Part shown: positions 14,449-15,760 of the stretch, piece by piece
Position numbering within the stretch: the first letter of the stretch is position 1
Layout: each line of letters opens with the position of its first letter
Notes under the pieces: generated by a model
Told to the model about the DNA's origin: nothing
What the model saw: only the letters and a program-made list of their open reading frames with translations
The model's database searches: none
From: Acidobacteriota bacterium
GTDB lineage: Bacteria; Acidobacteriota; Thermoanaerobaculia; Multivoradales; SZUA-115
DNA: 15,760 bases
Assembly: GCA_003231035.1 (NCBI GenBank)
Contig: QIHU01000412.1
Span: 1-15,760 of the forward strand
Direction: 5' to 3'
Made by a program: the position numbers and the translations under genes

Positions 14449-15760
14449 TCACTTCATTTCACGGCACCTTCGAAGGTTGTTCTCAGCCTCGATCAACAAC
14501 GTCGCCGGGTGGTCATGGAGGATCGTGCCGGCCTTGCCTTCGAGTTCTTCCAGGTAAGCGCTCGCCTGGGCGCAATTGTCTTGGGCAAGCCAGTAGCGGG
14601 CGACGGTGTCGAGTGTTAAGGGGTCTCGGGACTTCCGCAGGGTGTTTTCTAGAAGCGTGAGGTCGGGGAGAGCCTGCTGGCGCAGAATGGCCCGCTCGAT
14701 CTGGAGTTGGCCCTGGATCGCGACCGCGAGGTCGTGGTCCAGCCGTTCCTCGCGGCAGAGGGTGGCGATACGTTGGTTGATTGCCTCAAAGCCATAGACG
14801 TCGCCGGCTCGGGCGAAGAGAAGGGCGGCGGAACGCAACCACTTGAGCATGAGCGGCAGGTTCGGTGCCTTGGCCAGTTGTCTCGCGAGTCGGAGAACTT
14901 CCGAACGGGAATCCTGTGCTCTCGTCGGATCCGTCTCGGCGAGGAGCAGAAGAATTCGCGCTGTCAGATCGATTGCGTCGGCGTCACGGGCCTCGAAGTG
15001 GCCCAGTTCGTTGGCCCGCCCTCCGGCTCGAATCGCGGCGATGGCGCTTGGCAGATTCCCTCTCATCAATGCCACTTGCGCCAAGAAGAAGGCGGCGTTG
15101 CTTTCGTAGGTGCCGTCCGCGGCGGTCATCTTCCTGAAACGAGATTCCGCCGCGTCGAGATCGTTCCCGGCCAGGTAGGCGAATCCTTCGCCCCAAAGCA
15201 GATAAGGCTCCTCGTCGTTGCCGCGACCCGCCTCAATCGCGGCCAGTGCCTTGCTAGGTTCTCCTTTCTTGGCATGCAGAATCGCAAGCTGGACGTAGTT
15301 TCGCGTGCTGGGGTCGCGCTCGATCGCTTGCTCGATCTTCCCGATCGCCTTCTGTAGCTCGTCTTGCCGTTCGAGGGCCAGCGAGGTTTGTCGGTAGAGG
15401 TTGGGATTCTTGGTTCCCTTGCTGATGCACTCGCCGTATCCGTCGAGAGCTGCTCGGTAGTCGAATCGCGCGGAGTGATACGTGCCGAGGATCATGCAAC
15501 GCTCGTCGCTCGAAAGGTGGCTCGATTCCTCGGCGAGGTCGTGGGCCACCTTGGCTGCGTCGTACGCCTCTTGGTACCTCCCTTGACCGGCGAGGACTTG
15601 GGAGAGCTCGGCCCAGGCGATACCGAACCGGGGATCCAGCCGGACGGCATGTTGGAGGGCTCCGATCTTTTCTTCGTTCTCAAGTCCCCTTGCCTGGTAG
15701 AAGAGTTTCAGCGCTTCGGGGCGGTTTGTGGAGGCATGTTGGAGGAACGGAGCCCTTGCG
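14449..15760 (-). CDS. TPR-repeat protein, C-terminal part (5' end outside window)
   Basis: The frame ending at TGA 14449 stays open to the window edge, giving at least 436 residues. A shorter reading from GTG 15549 would cut through TPR units, so the true start lies beyond the window. Seen from the edge: EALKLFYQARG...LQHAVRLDPRFGIAWAELSQVLAGQGRYQEA, then LSSDERCMILGTYHS..DYRAALDGY, then further helical pairs (AIGKIEQAIERDP; PSKALAAIEAGRG; GNDLDAAESRF) to the end. This pattern (xAL.LDP..A.A...L, then LS..ER..I...Y) is typical of the C-terminal half of Ser/Thr kinases or winged-helix regulators carrying TPR sensor domains. The N-terminal effector domain is not visible, so the function is open. 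No signal peptide can be assessed. Confidence 0.85.
   Translation of the reverse strand, partial: ARAPFLQHASTNRPEALKLFYQARGLENEEKIGALQHAVRLDPRFGIAWAELSQVLAGQGRYQEAYDAAKVAHDLAEESSHLSSDERCMILGTYHSARFDYRAALDGYGECISKGTKNPNLYRQTSLALERQDELQKAIGKIEQAIERDPSTRNYVQLAILHAKKGEPSKALAAIEAGRGNDEEPYLLWGEGFAYLAGNDLDAAESRFRKMTAADGTYESNAAFFLAQVALMRGNLPSAIAAIRAGGRANELGHFEARDADAIDLTARILLLLAETDPTRAQDSRSEVLRLARQLAKAPNLPLMLKWLRSAALLFARAGDVYGFEAINQRIATLCREERLDHDLAVAIQGQLQIERAILRQQALPDLTLLENTLRKSRDPLTLDTVARYWLAQDNCAQASAYLEELEGKAGTILHDHPATLLIEAENNLRRCREMK

Overview
High-GC bacterial DNA whose main theme is oxidative purine (xanthine/urate/ureide) catabolism, with two toxin-antitoxin loci and signalling/redox accessory genes. 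The combination (an adenylate/guanylate-type breakdown route, Phd/PIN and VapBC modules, a membrane SpoIIE phosphatase, TPR-rich regulator, TlpA-like exported thioredoxin folds) suits a Gram-negative environmental bacterium, possibly Acidobacteriota; no rRNA or marker gene is present, so this placement is a weak inference.

Region 1 (1-4019, + strand) is a tight operon: the last 31 codons of an allantoicase gene, OHCU decarboxylase (overlapping the allantoicase stop), 5-hydroxyisourate hydrolase, an LsrF-type thiolase/aldolase, and a long fusion of a class II aldolase with a short-chain dehydrogenase. The first three genes turn urate oxidation products into allantoin and then break down allantoate. 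The last two are carbon-skeleton enzymes that do not belong to the textbook pathway; their co-transcription with ureide genes is the most interesting point of the window.

Region 2 (4020-5980) is an accessory block: a Phd-like antitoxin and PIN-domain toxin (+ strand) behind a repeat-rich promoter/operator region, converging on a SpoIIE/RsbU-type phosphatase gene (- strand) that has a small internal deletion with a frameshift in its catalytic domain.

Region 3 (5981-10946, - strand) is a xanthine dehydrogenase-type operon in the order molybdopterin subunit, 2Fe-2S subunit, FAD subunit, then a DUF6986-like CitE/HpcH-fold protein. Xanthine dehydrogenase supplies urate to the pathway of region 1. 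The last gene may use a C2/C3 product such as glyoxylate (inference). A triple 11-bp tandem repeat lies just upstream of it.

Region 4 (11061-12688, - strand) holds two overlapping TlpA-like thioredoxin-fold genes with export signals, one with a helical TPR-like N-terminal half. Region 5 (12857-13483, + strand) is a VapBC locus with an intact toxin and a frameshifted antitoxin. Region 6 (13605-15760, - strand) holds an unrecognised 246-residue protein and the C-terminal part of a TPR protein that runs off the window edge. No RNA genes, CRISPR arrays or insertion sequences were seen, and no gene-free stretch exceeds 300 bases.
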